A DNA stretch of 44,547 bases from Streptomyces diastatochromogenes (GCA_001550305.1 LRTP01000328.1:1-44547), one strand, 5' to 3'; shown: positions 1-8,217, counted from the stretch's first letter. Notes: a model not told the origin generated them from the letters alone. A program made the numbers and translations.

Positions 1-115
1 CGAGCTTGGTGCGGTTGCGGGAGATCAGGGCGACGTCATAGCCCTGGGAACCGAAGGTACGGGCGATGGCCAGACCCAGCTGGGGGCCGGCTCCGACAAC
101 GGCGATGCTGGTCAC
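1..115 (-). CDS. SDR-like oxidoreductase, N-terminal fragment (cut by window edge)
   Basis: Only the first 38 codons of a minus-strand gene are inside the window. It starts at a GTG (position 115) preceded by a GAAAGG ribosome-binding site, and encodes a Rossmann nucleotide-binding start with the glycine motif GAGPQLG followed by a basic SRNR segment, as in NADP-preferring short-chain dehydrogenases. Its DNA is virtually identical to the 5' end of the complete SDR gene at 560-1261, with one silent difference, so it is a recent paralogue or a segmental duplicate. The rest lies left of position 1, so full length and function cannot be judged. Confidence 0.75.
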   Translation of the reverse strand, partial: MTSIAVVGAGPQLGLAIARTFGSQGYDVALISRNRTKL

Positions 116-125
116 AGCGATCCTT

Positions 126-164
126 TCAAAGCGGGGTGGGGGTCTTTCAAAGGGGTGGGGGTCT
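126..164. repeat. Short tandem repeat behind duplicated SDR leader
   Basis: The segment contains two adjacent copies of about 19-20 bases of the form TTTCAAAG(C)GGGGTGGGGGTC. It begins exactly where the similarity between the two SDR copies ends (position 127), so it may mark the duplication junction. It lies between the partial SDR and the small gene at 179-511. Confidence 0.6.
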
Positions 165-178
165 TCGCTGCCATACCG

Positions 179-511
179 TCACCACCACCTGGGTTCCGGT
201 TTCGTCAGGACGGATCGGCCGGTTGCCGGGCTGGACGTGAGAGGGACCGTTGGCTCTCCGAGGCTGGTGCCGCCGTCCCGACCACCCTGGAAGACCTCCC
301 TGAACAGCGGCATGACTTCAGCCGCTGGAAAGTCGCCTTTGGTCGCCTGCACCCTCTGCAGTAGCTCGGCTGCCGTGTCGAGGTCCTCGACGGTCAGGTC
401 CTCTCCGTCGCGCATGCGGACCAGAGCGTCCCTGAACGCCTCGACGAGACGTGCCGAGTGGGGGTCGAGCGACATCGAGTCAATGTCTGACAGGTCGGTG
501 GCTGCGGTCAT
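179..511 (-). CDS. Small acidic hypothetical protein (110 aa)
   Basis: The gene starts at an ATG (511) with a strong AAGGAAA ribosome-binding site 4-5 bases upstream. The product has an acidic helical first part (residues about 1-75, including an LVEAFRDALVRMRDG stretch) and a low-complexity Pro/Gly/Thr-rich tail ending in RWW. There is no signal peptide or membrane segment. It lies between the SDR gene at 560-1261 (49 bases downstream of that stop) and the duplicated SDR start at 115, all on the minus strand, so the three probably form one transcript controlled from the TetR operator region at 1325-1409. I do not recognise the family. Confidence 0.6.
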   Translation of the reverse strand: MTAATDLSDIDSMSLDPHSARLVEAFRDALVRMRDGEDLTVEDLDTAAELLQRVQATKGDFPAAEVMPLFREVFQGGRDGGTSLGEPTVPLTSSPATGRSVLTKPEPRWW

Positions 512-559
512 GTCTGTTTCCTTGTGAGGCTCTGGTTCGACGAGGGAGCTGGTGCGGTG

Positions 560-1261
560 TCAGCCGCGGGGGAAGCCCTCGGCATCGAGCTTGAAGACGA
601 GCTCGGCCTCGTCGCGCTTGGTGGTGTGCAGCTCCCAGTACATCGGTGAGATCTGCTCGGGCCGGGCCGCCTCGACGCCAGGGAGGACGGAGACGCCGAT
701 CGACGAGTCGATGCCGACGTGGGCGGCCTGGATGCCCGTGCCGACCAGTTCCTTGTGCAGGTTCATCGCCCAGTTGCGCAGCGCCGCCGCGGCGGCGTTG
801 ACGTTGGCGACCCGCGGGTCAGGCCAGATCGAGCCGGCGCCGGTGGTGTAGAGCAGGGTGCCCGCGCCGGCCTCGCGCATCACCGGCAGCACTGCCTTGG
901 TGGCAGCGATGGCCCCGTACAGCTGGAAGTTCATCTCGAACTCCACATGGGACGGTTCGGTTCCGGCCGGAGCAGTCAGCGTGGTGATGCCGAACGTGCC
1001 CACTGGGGAGTACTCCAGGACGTCGATCCCGCCGAAATGTGCTGCGGCGTCCTTGAGCGCCTGGGTGAGGGCGTCGCGATCGAGTACGTCCGCGGGGAAC
1101 GCGGCGGCGGTGATGCCCTCGGCGGTGAGGGTGCCGACGAGGGCGTCGAGCTTGGTGCGGTTGCGGGAGATCAGGGCGACGTCATAGCCCTGGGAACCGA
1201 AGGTACGGGCGATGGCCAGACCCAGCTGGGGGCCGGCTCCGACAATGGCGATGCTGGTCAC
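560..1261 (-). CDS. Divergent short-chain dehydrogenase/reductase (233 aa)
   Basis: The start is taken as GTG at 1261 (GAAAGG ribosome-binding site, start MTSIAIVGAG); the frame stays open 43 codons further upstream but that part runs into the operator repeats. Seen: the Rossmann motif GAGPQLG at residues 8-14, the SRNR segment typical of NADP specificity, and an acidic PADV motif that caps adenine in this family. Unusual: the active-site region (TGAGSIWPDPRVANVNAAAA) has no Tyr-x3-Lys pair; Asn and Ala sit where Tyr and Lys are expected, and the usual NNAG motif is replaced by EYSP. It is therefore a divergent SDR, perhaps a non-canonical reductase or a binding protein. It is divergently transcribed from the TetR gene at 1429, which is the likely regulator. 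Confidence 0.85.
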   Translation of the reverse strand: MTSIAIVGAGPQLGLAIARTFGSQGYDVALISRNRTKLDALVGTLTAEGITAAAFPADVLDRDALTQALKDAAAHFGGIDVLEYSPVGTFGITTLTAPAGTEPSHVEFEMNFQLYGAIAATKAVLPVMREAGAGTLLYTTGAGSIWPDPRVANVNAAAAALRNWAMNLHKELVGTGIQAAHVGIDSSIGVSVLPGVEAARPEQISPMYWELHTTKRDEAELVFKLDAEGFPRG

Positions 1262-1324
1262 AGCGATCCTTTCGTAGAACGCCGTCGAGGAGACACGAGC
1301 GGCGCCGAAGAGACGGGGAGATAT

Positions 1325-1409
1325 GGAAAGGGCTATCCATTTTGAGATCCGGATAGCCCTTTCCGGTTCACTGCAACCACCGTAGCACACGAAATGGATA
1401 GGGCTTTCC
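1325..1409. promoter_or_regulatory. Triple operator-like repeat between SDR and TetR genes
   Basis: A perfect 14-base inverted repeat, GGAAAGGGCTATCC (1325-1338) and GGATAGCCCTTTCC (1351-1364), is followed by a third, near-identical element AAATGGATAGGGCTTTCC (1392-1409). The flanking AAATGG/CCATTT bases are also shared by elements 1 and 3. A TAGACT -10-like hexamer (1416-1421) lies 7 bases before the TetR ATG, which would give a leaderless tetR transcript. On the other strand a TGCTACGGT extended -10-like sequence lies between elements 2 and 3. This is the arrangement expected for a TetR-family protein repressing itself and the divergent SDR genes. Confidence 0.7.
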
Positions 1410-1428
1410 GATTGCTAGACTGCCCCTC

Positions 1429-2127
1429 ATGAACCCCGGCGACCAGCACTCCGACGCCCCCGCGGCCCAGCCTGTGCGCAGTGACGTCGAGCGCAACCGG
1501 GGACGGATCCTCGCTGCCGCGCGCACCGTGTTCGGACGCGACGGCCTGGGCGCCTCCATGGCCTCCGTGGCCCGCGAGACAGGCGTCGGAATCGCCACCG
1601 TCTTCCGTCACTTCCCCACGAAGGAGGCGCTGGTCGCAGCCGTCTTCTCCGACCGCATGGACGCCTACGCCGACGCGGTCGCCACCGCCCTCGAAGACCC
1701 CGACCCCTGGCACGGTTTCACCGGCTACATCGAGGCCGCCTGCGCGATGCAGGCCGCCGACAACGGCTTCGCCGACGTCCTGACCATGACCTTCCCCACC
1801 GCCAAGGCCATGGAGAAGCGCCGGAACGAGGCGTACGAGGGCATGGTGCGGCTCATCGGCCGCGCCAAGGCCACGGGCCGGCTGCGCGAGGACTTCGACC
1901 CCTCGGATCTGGTACTGCTGCACATGGCCAACCTCGGCGTCGTCAACGCCTGCGGCGACGCCGCTCCCGACGCCTGGCGGCGTGTCGTCGCCCTGATGAT
2001 CCAGTCCTTCGAGGCCCCGGCCCGGGCCCCCCTTCCCGCCTCGCCCGAGCACGACGACCTCTACAGGGCCATGCTCCGCGCCGTCCCGGCGGGCGACACC
2101 GCGCGGAAGCCGGAGCAGAACCGCTGA
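1429..2127 (+). CDS. TetR/AcrR family transcriptional regulator (232 aa)
   Basis: The N-terminal helix-turn-helix spans about residues 24-72 (RILAAARTVFGRDGLGASMA, then ETGVGIATVFRHFPTKEAL), a classical TetR_N domain with the FRHFPTKEALV ending. The C-terminal two thirds are helical and should bind ligand and dimerise. The ATG at 1429 has no ribosome-binding site but sits 7 bases after a -10-like TAGACT, consistent with a leaderless message. It is divergent from the SDR gene at 1261, and three repeats in the 168-base gap are likely its operators. It probably senses a small molecule metabolised by the SDR products; the ligand is unknown. Confidence 0.9.
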   Translation: MNPGDQHSDAPAAQPVRSDVERNRGRILAAARTVFGRDGLGASMASVARETGVGIATVFRHFPTKEALVAAVFSDRMDAYADAVATALEDPDPWHGFTGYIEAACAMQAADNGFADVLTMTFPTAKAMEKRRNEAYEGMVRLIGRAKATGRLREDFDPSDLVLLHMANLGVVNACGDAAPDAWRRVVALMIQSFEAPARAPLPASPEHDDLYRAMLRAVPAGDTARKPEQNR

Positions 2128-2137
2128 CTTCATGAGC

Positions 2138-2159
2138 CCCTCCGTCAGCTGACGGAGGG
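2138..2159 (+). terminator. Palindromic terminator after tetR
   Basis: A perfect 22-base palindrome with arms CCCTCCGTCAG / CTGACGGAGGG lies 10 bases after the TetR stop codon. It has no U-tract, as is usual for actinobacterial terminators. Confidence 0.7.
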
Positions 2160-2497
2160 CGATGCCGACAGGCTCTGGTCGGCGGCCCCGCGGATCGTGG
2201 CCCAGCGCACCGTCGCCGGCACCGCGCGATGTGACGGACCCGTGCGGGTGCCAACGCACCGCTGATCACCGTCCGCACCAGCCGAGGGAGATCCACCGAG
2301 GTTCGGCTCGCCTGCACAAGCCCCCCCCACAGGCCACTCCCCGCCCTGAAGGTCATGCACAGGTAAAATGCTAGGAACCGGCCACTTGCCTGGGGGGTGT
2401 CGGAACGTCATCTGTGGCCGCGGGTCCATGACCTGCGGCTCAGCGGTGCGCGCAAGTCTCTCCAAGCCTTCGCCTACCGTCCTTGGAGAGGTCCTGA
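2160..2497. other. Intergenic region upstream of the FG-GAP gene
   Basis: About 340 bases without a convincing gene; overlapping frames here show no domain and no ribosome-binding site. A TAAAAT hexamer near 2364 is a possible -10 element for the gene at 2498. A GGAGAGG ribosome-binding site at 2485-2491 fixes the downstream start. Confidence 0.4.
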
Positions 2498-5400
2498 ATG
2501 GGCAGACGTGCCCTCGTACGAGGCGCCACCGCCGCAACCGTTTCCTTCACGCTGGCTCTCGGCCTCGGCTCGCTGACCGTCGGCAGCGCGCACGGTGGAA
2601 CGGTCACCGGAGAGGTGGTCGTACCGGCCGCCACGGCCATGGTTCCCCGGACGGGTCTGCTGAGCGCGGGGCCCTCGGGGTTCCTCCGGTACGAGGAGGG
2701 GCTGGGCCAGCTCTGGACGACGTACGACGGTGTCGACACGGTCGTCGACGCATCGGGCACGGACGTGTACGGCGTCACGAGTGCCGGCGCCGGCTCGGAC
2801 GTCGTCGCCCGCTACGACACCTCCGCCAGGACCGTGACGCTGCGAAACATGACGTCCGGCCAGATCAGTACGGTCGCGCTGCCCGACGGACACTTCTACT
2901 TCAGCACCCTCGGGTCGACGGTCGTCACGACCGCGGGGACCCCTGGCGCCGACAGCACGTGGCATCTGCTGGACGCCCGGGCCGACGGCTCCGTCTCCGA
3001 CCGCACGGTGCAAGGCGTCCCCTCCGGCGTCCATCTGCAGTCCGCCGCCGGGCTGGGCGACGCGCACGGGCAGGTCGTGCAGTACCGCAAGGGCGACGAC
3101 GACGTCACCGGCTGGCTCGACATCGAGCAGGGGCGCTTCACCGCCCTGCCGTACACCGTGCGGGCGTGGTACTACCTGGTCGCGCTCAGCCCCACCCACC
3201 TGGTGTGGTACGAGGACGGCACCCTGCACGTCGCCTCCCGTCAGGACCCGGCCGCCGCCGTGCGGACCGTGCGGGTCGGCGAGATCTCGCAGGTACTGGG
3301 CATGGTCGGCGACAACGTCGTCGTGTCCCGATACGACTCCTCCCTGGGCCAGAACGACACCTACCGCGCGGTCTCGCGGGTCGAAGCCGTCCCCCTCGAC
3401 GGCTCCGCGCCGAGGACGCTCCTGGCCAGGACGTCACGGCAGGCCGTGCCGACTCCGGACGGCGGGCTCCTGGTCGCGGGCGGCGCCGACACGGACCACT
3501 GGGGCGTCTCCCTCATCGAGGCGGCCGAGGGCGGCGGGGTCACCCTACGGAGGATCGCGGACGCCCACCCGCGGCAGGCCGCCCACACGGTCTCCCAACT
3601 GACCCTTACTCAGGGGCGGTTGAACACCGTGGAGACGGACCCCGTGGGTGACTGGTCGTATCTCCACACCCGGGAGACCGGCGTGGCCGACTCCCCCACG
3701 GCGGGGACACGCACCACGCGCGGCCGTATCGTGCTGGAGAACTACTCGGGAAGCGGCCCACGTCTCCTCGACACCGGCGACGGCCGGACGGTCATCTCCG
3801 GCTACGGCACGAGCGCCGCCCAGCAGCCCCAGCTCCTCGGGGCCGACCGATCGCTGCCCGGCACCCGGATCGACAGCTCCCGCAGCTACCGGACCGCGAC
3901 CGCCGCGAGCGGCCGTTTCGCCGCGCTGACCAGGCCGTACGACAGCAAGGGAGTGGCGGAGACCCGGGTCGTCGACCTCGACTCCGGGCGCACGGTGTTC
4001 ACGACGACGGACAGCGTGCGGGCGATCTGGGGCAGCACCGTGTGGGTGATGTCCGGCAACGACACCGTGGTCCCCTACGACCTGCTGACCGGGAAGCAGG
4101 GCGAGCCGGTGTGGTTCGGGCGCGGCTGCCTGCTGAACGACTTCCAGGCGGTCGGCCGGTGGCTGCTGTGGAACTGCGTGCTCAACTCGGAGGGGCAGGG
4201 CGTCTACGACACCGTCACCAAGCGGAATCTGACGCTCGTGTCGGGCTCAGGCTGGGAGCAGGCGCAGCTCGGCGACGGCTTCGTCGCGACGGTCGAGGCC
4301 GGGCAGCTCAAGGTGATCGACGTCCGCGGCGGGACGCCCGTGTCGCACACCGCCGGGGAGTTCGAGGGGAACGCCTGGGACGTCGACCCGTACACCGGCG
4401 TGATCGCCCAGCTCCGTTCCGACAACGCCATCCGTCTGACCTCCAGTGACGTCCCCGTCTCCGCCCTCGTCCAGCGCGACGCCACCGTCGCCGCCTCGGT
4501 GGACGTCAAGGGCGGCGCCGCGCCGTGGAGCCCGAAGTGGTGGCTGAACAAGCCCGCGGCCTCCTGGAAGCTCGTGATCGGCAACAAGGCCACCGGTGCG
4601 GCCGTCCGCACCCTCTCCGGCGGTCTGTCGCGTGGTGTGGTGACCCCGGCGTGGAACGGCAAGGACGGTTCCGGCCGGCTGGTGCCCAACGGCGCCTACA
4701 CCTGGACGCTGACCGTCACCCCCGCGGACGGGCAGGGCGCGGCGCTGACAAGGACGGGCACGGTCAAGGTCACCGGAGCCGCCGCGGTCCGCCGCGACTT
4801 CGTCGGGTCGGACGGCTTCGGCGAGCTGGTGACGCTGAACGGCTCGGGTGGGCTGACGTACCAGTACGGGACGGGCAAGGGCACCTTCACCGGGAAGCTG
4901 ACCGGGAGCGGCTGGGCGACATCGATCAAGGCCGTGCCCTTCGGCGACCTGAGCGGTGACCGCTGCAACGACGTACTCGTCCGTTTCAGCAGCGGTGCGT
5001 TGCGCGCCTACCGGCCCGCGTGCGGGGCGGCGGTGACGCCTTCCACCGCGTACACCTCGCTGGGCGGCGGCTGGCAGCAGTACGACGTGCTGACCGCGCC
5101 CGGTGACGTCAGTGGTGACGGCCGACCGGACCTGATCGCCCGCAACACCTCCACCGGCACCGTCTACCTGTACAAGGGCACCAGCGCCGGGAATCTCTCC
5201 GCCCGCGTCAAGCTCTACGACGACTGGAAGACGTACAAGAAGATCGTGGGCGCCGGTGATCTGAACGGCGACGGCATCGGTGATCTCCTCGCGCAGGACA
5301 AGGCGAACAACCTGTACCGCTACGACGGCACCGGCAAGGGCACTTTCAAGGCCCGCGTGAAGCTGTTCGGCAACTGGGGCGGCTCGTACAACGCGTTCGT

Positions 5401-5554
5401 CGGCGTCGGGGACATCACGGGTGACGGCAAAGCGGACATCGTCTCCCGCGACACCTCCGGCGCCGTCTGGCGCAACAACGGCAACGGCAAGGGCTCCTTC
5501 GGCGGTCGTACGAAGATCGCCACCGGCTGGCAGGGGTACAAGGGCTTGTTCTGA
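2498..5554 (+). CDS. Secreted FG-GAP/VCBS repeat protein with FlgD-Ig-like domain (1018 aa)
   Basis: Start ATG with GGAGAGG ribosome-binding site. Residues 1-30 are a Sec-type signal peptide (basic start, hydrophobic VSFTLALGLGSLTVG, AHG cleavage region). Residues about 40-670 are repeated beta-strand blades resembling a propeller. Residues about 685-760 look like a FlgD-type Ig domain (TWTLTVTPADGQG near its end). The last 250 residues hold four FG-GAP calcium-loop repeats: DLSGDRCND, DVSGDGRPD, DLNGDGIGD and DITGDGKAD. It is homologous along its length to the product of 16683-19805. It is probably an extracellular or wall-attached binding protein; no catalytic motif is seen. A terminator follows, then a kinase gene, then a copy of this gene's 3' end. 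Confidence 0.85.
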   Translation: MGRRALVRGATAATVSFTLALGLGSLTVGSAHGGTVTGEVVVPAATAMVPRTGLLSAGPSGFLRYEEGLGQLWTTYDGVDTVVDASGTDVYGVTSAGAGSDVVARYDTSARTVTLRNMTSGQISTVALPDGHFYFSTLGSTVVTTAGTPGADSTWHLLDARADGSVSDRTVQGVPSGVHLQSAAGLGDAHGQVVQYRKGDDDVTGWLDIEQGRFTALPYTVRAWYYLVALSPTHLVWYEDGTLHVASRQDPAAAVRTVRVGEISQVLGMVGDNVVVSRYDSSLGQNDTYRAVSRVEAVPLDGSAPRTLLARTSRQAVPTPDGGLLVAGGADTDHWGVSLIEAAEGGGVTLRRIADAHPRQAAHTVSQLTLTQGRLNTVETDPVGDWSYLHTRETGVADSPTAGTRTTRGRIVLENYSGSGPRLLDTGDGRTVISGYGTSAAQQPQLLGADRSLPGTRIDSSRSYRTATAASGRFAALTRPYDSKGVAETRVVDLDSGRTVFTTTDSVRAIWGSTVWVMSGNDTVVPYDLLTGKQGEPVWFGRGCLLNDFQAVGRWLLWNCVLNSEGQGVYDTVTKRNLTLVSGSGWEQAQLGDGFVATVEAGQLKVIDVRGGTPVSHTAGEFEGNAWDVDPYTGVIAQLRSDNAIRLTSSDVPVSALVQRDATVAASVDVKGGAAPWSPKWWLNKPAASWKLVIGNKATGAAVRTLSGGLSRGVVTPAWNGKDGSGRLVPNGAYTWTLTVTPADGQGAALTRTGTVKVTGAAAVRRDFVGSDGFGELVTLNGSGGLTYQYGTGKGTFTGKLTGSGWATSIKAVPFGDLSGDRCNDVLVRFSSGALRAYRPACGAAVTPSTAYTSLGGGWQQYDVLTAPGDVSGDGRPDLIARNTSTGTVYLYKGTSAGNLSARVKLYDDWKTYKKIVGAGDLNGDGIGDLLAQDKANNLYRYDGTGKGTFKARVKLFGNWGGSYNAFVGVGDITGDGKADIVSRDTSGAVWRNNGNGKGSFGGRTKIATGWQGYKGLF

Positions 5555-5569
5555 GCCGCCTTCGAGAGG

Positions 5570-5615
5570 CGACGGGTCATCGGGACGCAAGGCGGCGCGT
5601 TCCGATGACCCGTCG
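5570..5615 (+). terminator. Hairpin terminator after FG-GAP gene
   Basis: The perfect 14-base arms CGACGGGTCATCGG (5570-5583) and CCGATGACCCGTCG (5602-5615) enclose an 18-base loop, starting 16 bases after the stop codon at 5554. Confidence 0.8.
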
Positions 5616-5730
5616 CACGGCTCGGGGGCACAGGGGCACCGGTGCGTGACAGGCGCGGCTCCGTGTCCGGGGCGGCAGGCCCTACTCTGATCTCCGTGAG
5701 GCAGGCAGGCGCTGGGAGGGATGATCGGCG

Positions 5731-7893
5731 ATGACGCCCCTGAGCACCGGGGACCCGGAGTCCATAGGCGGGTACACCCTTCTCGGTCGGCTCGGGGCGG
5801 GCGGCATGGGAGTCGTCTATCTGGGAGTCTCCGCCTCGGGACGGCAGGTCGCGGTCAAGCTCGTGCACGGGCCGTACGCCCAGGAGGAGGAGTTCCGGAC
5901 GCGCTTCCGGCAGGAGATCGAGGCAGCGCGCAGAGTGAGCGGCGCCTTCACCGCGCCTGTCGTGGACGCCGACCCGGACGCCGACCGGCCGTGGATGGCG
6001 ACGCTCTACGTGCCGGGGCTCAACCTTGCCGAAGTCGTGGAGAAGGACGGCCCGTTGAGCCAGCGGGAACTGCGCGCGCTGGGGCTGGGGCTCACCGAGG
6101 CGCTGCGCGACATCCAGCGGGCGGGCCTGGTGCACCGGGACCTCAAACCGCGCAACGTCCTGATGACCGAGGACGGGCCGCGCGTCATCGACTTCGGCAT
6201 ATCGCGCGCTTCCGACCACCAGAGCCTCACCGCGACCGGGCGGATGATCGGCACTCCGCCCTTCATGTCGCCGGAACAACTGGCCTCTCCCCGGGACGTC
6301 ACCCCGGCTTCGGACGTGTTCTCGCTGGGGTCGCTGCTGGTGTTCGCGGCCGTCGGCACGGGGCCGTTCGACGCCGACAGCCCGTACATAACGGGCTATC
6401 AAGTGGTGCACGGGACCCCGGACCTCGGCGGCGTGCCCGAAGCGCTCCTGGCCATTGTCGAGCGCTGCCTGGACAAGGACCCGGCCGCACGGCCGGAACT
6501 GACGGACATACACCGCATGCTCCAGGCGCTGCCGGAGTCCGACGCCACCGGGCCCCCGAAGACCGGGCAGTCCGCGAAACCCCGGCACCACCCCACTTCT
6601 CGGAGCGCGGCCACCACCTCCGCGGGCGCCGCGTCCGGCATCGGTACCGGCAAGCGACGCCGAGCCCGGATGCTCCTCACCGGCCTCGGTGCGGTGCTGG
6701 CCGTCACGGCGCTGTGTATCGGGGTGGGTGTCTTCGTGTCCGATTCGGACACCGCCACCGCCACCGCCACCGCCACCGCCACGGCCACGGCCGGCGCCCA
6801 TGCCGCGTCACTGCCCGACGGCTGGCGGCCGTGGCAGACGAAGCTGCGGTACGACCTGAAGGGTGTCCCTCTCGACTACGACAGCCCTGGATGCGTGACG
6901 GAGGGAAGCGCCCTGTTCTGTGGCGGTACGGGTTTCACGGCCGCCAGGATCGACGCGGCCTCCGGCCGCACCCTGTGGCGGACCGGCACCCGCCCTCAGG
7001 GGGCGCAGCCGATCGGCGTTCGCGACGGGCTGGTCTACATGTACGAGGAACCGGACGAGAAGACCAGGCGCATGGTGGCCCTCGACGCCGGTACCGGGCA
7101 CCGGCGGTGGCAACGCGACATCAACCCGTCCGAGGAGGCGGTCCTGTACGACGGCGGACTGCTGACCCTGTCTCCCGACTACTCGTCGTTCGTGGCTTAC
7201 GGGCCTTCCGGCAAGGAACTGTGGCGGGCGCCCTCGCTGAACGAGTACTGCACTCCGTCGGCGCTGGGAGGCGCCCCCTACGCCCTGTGCTCGAAGGGCA
7301 ACGAGCCCGGCCAGGCCCCGGTCGAGCTGATGAAGCTCGGACCCGGCAGCCTGACCGAAACGGCCACACTGCCCAAGAAGGCGGAAGCGCTCGGCGCTGT
7401 CGGCGGGCAACCCCTGTTCCTCGCCCCCCAGACCGCGAAGGACGTGTACGAAGCCGGGTACGAACGGCCGTACAACGCGCTGCTGCGGGTGGCCTCGGAA
7501 ACCGGGCAGGTCAGACGGATTCCGCTGACACATCCGCTGACCGGCGCGGCCACCCTTGTGGACGGCGTCGTCTACTTCGTCCGGTCCGACGGGTCGGTCA
7601 CCGCGGTGTCGGCGGACAGCGGCAAACAACTCTGGCAGAAGATGACGGACGTGGAGAGTCTGTCCGCGCCCGCGGTGTCGGCGACGTACAAGCGGGTCTA
7701 TTTCTCCAACCGCTTCGGCCGTCTGCTGGCACTGGACAGCCGCACCGGAGCGGAGGTCTGGCGCACCTCCGCACTGGCCGACCCCGGGGACAAGGTGCAG
7801 AGCTACCCGCCGCGAGTGCTGCTCGTCAAGGACGCGATCGTGGCGACGGCCGGCGACACGGCCTTCTCCCGGAGCCCCGACGGGCCCACCTGA
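5731..7893 (+). CDS. Membrane Ser/Thr protein kinase with extracellular PQQ-type propeller (720 aa)
   Basis: Start ATG at 5731, with GGGAGGG ribosome-binding site 10 bases upstream. The kinase domain covers residues about 12-270: glycine loop GAGGMG, catalytic Lys43 in VAVK, HRDLKPRN with Asp137, DFG at 154-156, and a GTPPFMSPEQ activation-loop end, all intact. A Pro/Ser/Thr-rich juxtamembrane stretch leads to one membrane helix (about 310-335, after the basic KRRRAR), then a Thr-Ala repeat linker. Residues about 350-720 carry PQQ-like beta-propeller repeats with recurring ALD..TG..W patterns (SGRTLWR, TGHRRWQ, SGKQLWQ, TGAEVWR). It should sense an outside signal and phosphorylate cytoplasmic proteins. 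It lies between two copies of an FG-GAP gene end, suggesting insertion or recombination. Confidence 0.92.
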   Translation: MTPLSTGDPESIGGYTLLGRLGAGGMGVVYLGVSASGRQVAVKLVHGPYAQEEEFRTRFRQEIEAARRVSGAFTAPVVDADPDADRPWMATLYVPGLNLAEVVEKDGPLSQRELRALGLGLTEALRDIQRAGLVHRDLKPRNVLMTEDGPRVIDFGISRASDHQSLTATGRMIGTPPFMSPEQLASPRDVTPASDVFSLGSLLVFAAVGTGPFDADSPYITGYQVVHGTPDLGGVPEALLAIVERCLDKDPAARPELTDIHRMLQALPESDATGPPKTGQSAKPRHHPTSRSAATTSAGAASGIGTGKRRRARMLLTGLGAVLAVTALCIGVGVFVSDSDTATATATATATATAGAHAASLPDGWRPWQTKLRYDLKGVPLDYDSPGCVTEGSALFCGGTGFTAARIDAASGRTLWRTGTRPQGAQPIGVRDGLVYMYEEPDEKTRRMVALDAGTGHRRWQRDINPSEEAVLYDGGLLTLSPDYSSFVAYGPSGKELWRAPSLNEYCTPSALGGAPYALCSKGNEPGQAPVELMKLGPGSLTETATLPKKAEALGAVGGQPLFLAPQTAKDVYEAGYERPYNALLRVASETGQVRRIPLTHPLTGAATLVDGVVYFVRSDGSVTAVSADSGKQLWQKMTDVESLSAPAVSATYKRVYFSNRFGRLLALDSRTGAEVWRTSALADPGDKVQSYPPRVLLVKDAIVATAGDTAFSRSPDGPT
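6751..6792 (+). repeat. In-frame hexanucleotide repeat in kinase linker
   Basis: Five copies of ACCGCC followed by two ACGGCC units encode an alternating Thr-Ala linker between the membrane helix and the propeller. Such repeats can change length by slippage without breaking the frame. Confidence 0.85.
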
Positions 7894-7960
7894 CCGGCCT
7901 GGGGTTTGTTCGTTGTCCAGCCCGGTTCCCTTGCGAGAGGGGACTGTTCTCCAGGAACAG

Positions 7961-8128
7961 GCAAACGTCGTGGTGGGCGCCGCCGACGTCACCGGGGACG
8001 GGAGGGCGGACATCGTCTCCCGCGACACCTCCGGCAAGCTGTGGCGCAACAACGGCGACGGCAAGGGCTCCTTCGGTCCCCGCACCGAGATCGCCGCCGG
8101 CTGGCAGGGCTACAAGGCCCTGTACTGA
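7961..8128 (+). pseudogene. FG-GAP protein remnant (C-terminal 55 residues)
   Basis: This stretch encodes only the last FG-GAP repeat (DVTGDGRAD) and the conserved tail ending GWQGYKALY-stop, matching residues about 964-1018 of the protein at 2498-5554. DNA identity is high, with long exact runs such as GACATCGTCTCCCGCGACAC. The same frame opens at a TTG at 7913 but has no good ribosome-binding site, no signal peptide and unrelated leading residues. It is best read as the end of a deleted paralogue, or a duplication left when the kinase gene arrived. A tiny expressed protein cannot be excluded. Confidence 0.75.
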
Positions 8129-8169
8129 CCGGCCGCGACAGGTCGCGTCCGTCGTTCGGTCCTCACCAT

Positions 8170-8217
8170 GAAGTCGGCCTTCACGACCGCGTACGCCGGA
8201 TCGTGAAGGCCGATTTC
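8170..8217. terminator. Bidirectional terminator between convergent genes
   Basis: The arms GAAGTCGGCCTTCACGA (8170-8186) and TCGTGAAGGCCGATTTC (8201-8217) pair over 17 bases with one G-U wobble and a 14-base loop. The hairpin sits between the plus-strand remnant and the minus-strand amidase gene. Confidence 0.85.

Noticed and set aside
1333..2259. Long minus-strand open frame antisense to the TetR gene
   Set aside because: It mirrors the real gene's codon bias, is Gly/Val/His-rich without domains, and has no ribosome-binding site; a typical high-GC shadow.
4247..5590. 447-codon minus-strand frame in the FG-GAP gene
   Set aside because: Fully antisense to a clear domain-bearing gene; composition is low complexity.
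5721..8171. 816-codon plus-strand frame overlapping the kinase
   Set aside because: Out of frame with all kinase and PQQ motifs; Arg/Pro/Gly-rich noise.
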